Origin: an uncultured Eubacteriales bacterium
GTDB taxonomy: Bacteria; Bacillota; Clostridia; Lachnospirales; Lachnospiraceae
Reading direction: 5' to 3'
Assembly (NCBI GenBank): GCA_949286525.1
Contig: CASECT010000028.1
Location: forward strand, 1 to 60,624
DNA: 60,624 nucleotides
Each line of letters starts with the position of its first letter. Position 1 is the first letter of the stretch. The notes under the pieces were generated by a model. It was given only the letters and a program-made list of their open reading frames with translations. It did not search any database and was not told the DNA's origin. Both the position numbers and the translations under genes were made by a program. This document shows positions 60,501 to 60,624 of the stretch, piece by piece.

Positions 60501-60624
60501 ATGGATCAGAAAAATCAGGAAATAACGGTGCTGCTTGTGGAAGATGATGTGGAGGAATGCAATGAACTGCAAAACTATGCCGACTCCGTAAACGATGTGA
60601 ATCTTGTGGGAATTACCAACAATT
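60501..60624 (+). CDS. Response regulator, N-terminal fragment (runs off the window)
   Basis: The first 41 codons of a receiver domain: after MDQKNQEIT comes VLLVEDDVEECNELQNYAD with the acidic pocket (D-D) and a typical first helix, then VNLVGITNN as the second strand. The phosphorylation site and output domain lie beyond the window, so the class cannot be assigned. The start follows GGAAGGA and a consensus promoter. Confidence 0.8.
   Translation, partial: MDQKNQEITVLLVEDDVEECNELQNYADSVNDVNLVGITNN

Noticed and set aside
1..60624. CRISPR arrays, tRNA or rRNA genes, insertion sequences, prophage
   Set aside because: No regular spacer array, cloverleaf, rRNA segment, transposase or phage gene was found on reading both strands.

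Overview
The window looks like a chromosomal segment of an obligately anaerobic, moderately GC-rich Firmicute, most likely a Lachnospiraceae (Clostridia). This rests on family knowledge applied to the proteins: a one-chain pyruvate:ferredoxin oxidoreductase, a class III fructose-1,6-bisphosphatase, AddAB instead of RecBCD, a clostridial release factor 1, a giant 2-hydroxyacyl-CoA dehydratase activator-like protein, DUF6465/DUF1385/DUF4364/DUF975 proteins, a T-box and a CIRCE element. No rRNA, tRNA, CRISPR array, transposase or prophage gene was seen. Most genes are housekeeping, tightly packed and on the minus strand.

Layout. (1) 1-5.0 kb: a minus-strand operon behind a consensus sigma-A promoter and a T-box leader whose specifier reads TGG (Trp). 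It encodes an S component, two ATPases and the T subunit of an ECF importer, then a LarA-type nickel hydroxyacid racemase. (2) 5-12.3 kb: class III FBPase, then a carbohydrate locus (GH2 glycosidase, GPH symporter, divergent AraC regulator). (3) 12.3-16.7 kb: glutaminyl-tRNA synthetase preceded by a rhomboid/derlin-like membrane protein with a C-terminal zinc ribbon, and an intracellular GH20 hexosaminidase. (4) 16.8-25.2 kb: the 1418-residue dehydratase-activator protein, htpG behind a perfect CIRCE palindrome, a histone-H1-like DUF6465 protein, a PpiC-type lipoprotein and a small acidic protein. (5) 25.2-40.2 kb: a folded ~120-bp inverted-repeat element abutting addA; addA-addB; a sensor kinase/response regulator/DUF975 group; prfA, prmC, DUF1385, rpmE and rho. 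(6) 40.4-50 kb: malic enzyme, a radical SAM protein and DUF4364 facing a flavin reductase, a CBS-DRTGG pyrophosphatase, a tail-anchored coiled-coil protein and PFOR. (7) 50-60.6 kb: a 5'-truncated TSUP permease, a GntR/UTRA regulator, an ABC-F protein and DNA polymerase IV, then an envelope-precursor operon (glmM, glmS, YhcH-like, cell-wall amidase), an XRE regulator and the first 41 codons of a response regulator.

How the genes fit together. PFOR, malic enzyme and FBPase form the central carbon part. GlmM/GlmS make UDP-GlcNAc precursors, while GH20, the YhcH-like protein and the amidase suggest amino-sugar and cell-wall turnover. The most distinctive regulatory sequences are the Trp T-box with its adjoining hairpins, the CIRCE palindrome that also resembles an intrinsic terminator, and the element 3' of addA whose repeats allow two mutually exclusive hairpins. 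Start sites were chosen from visible Shine-Dalgarno (SD) sequences. Promoters are consensus matches only and have not been tested.
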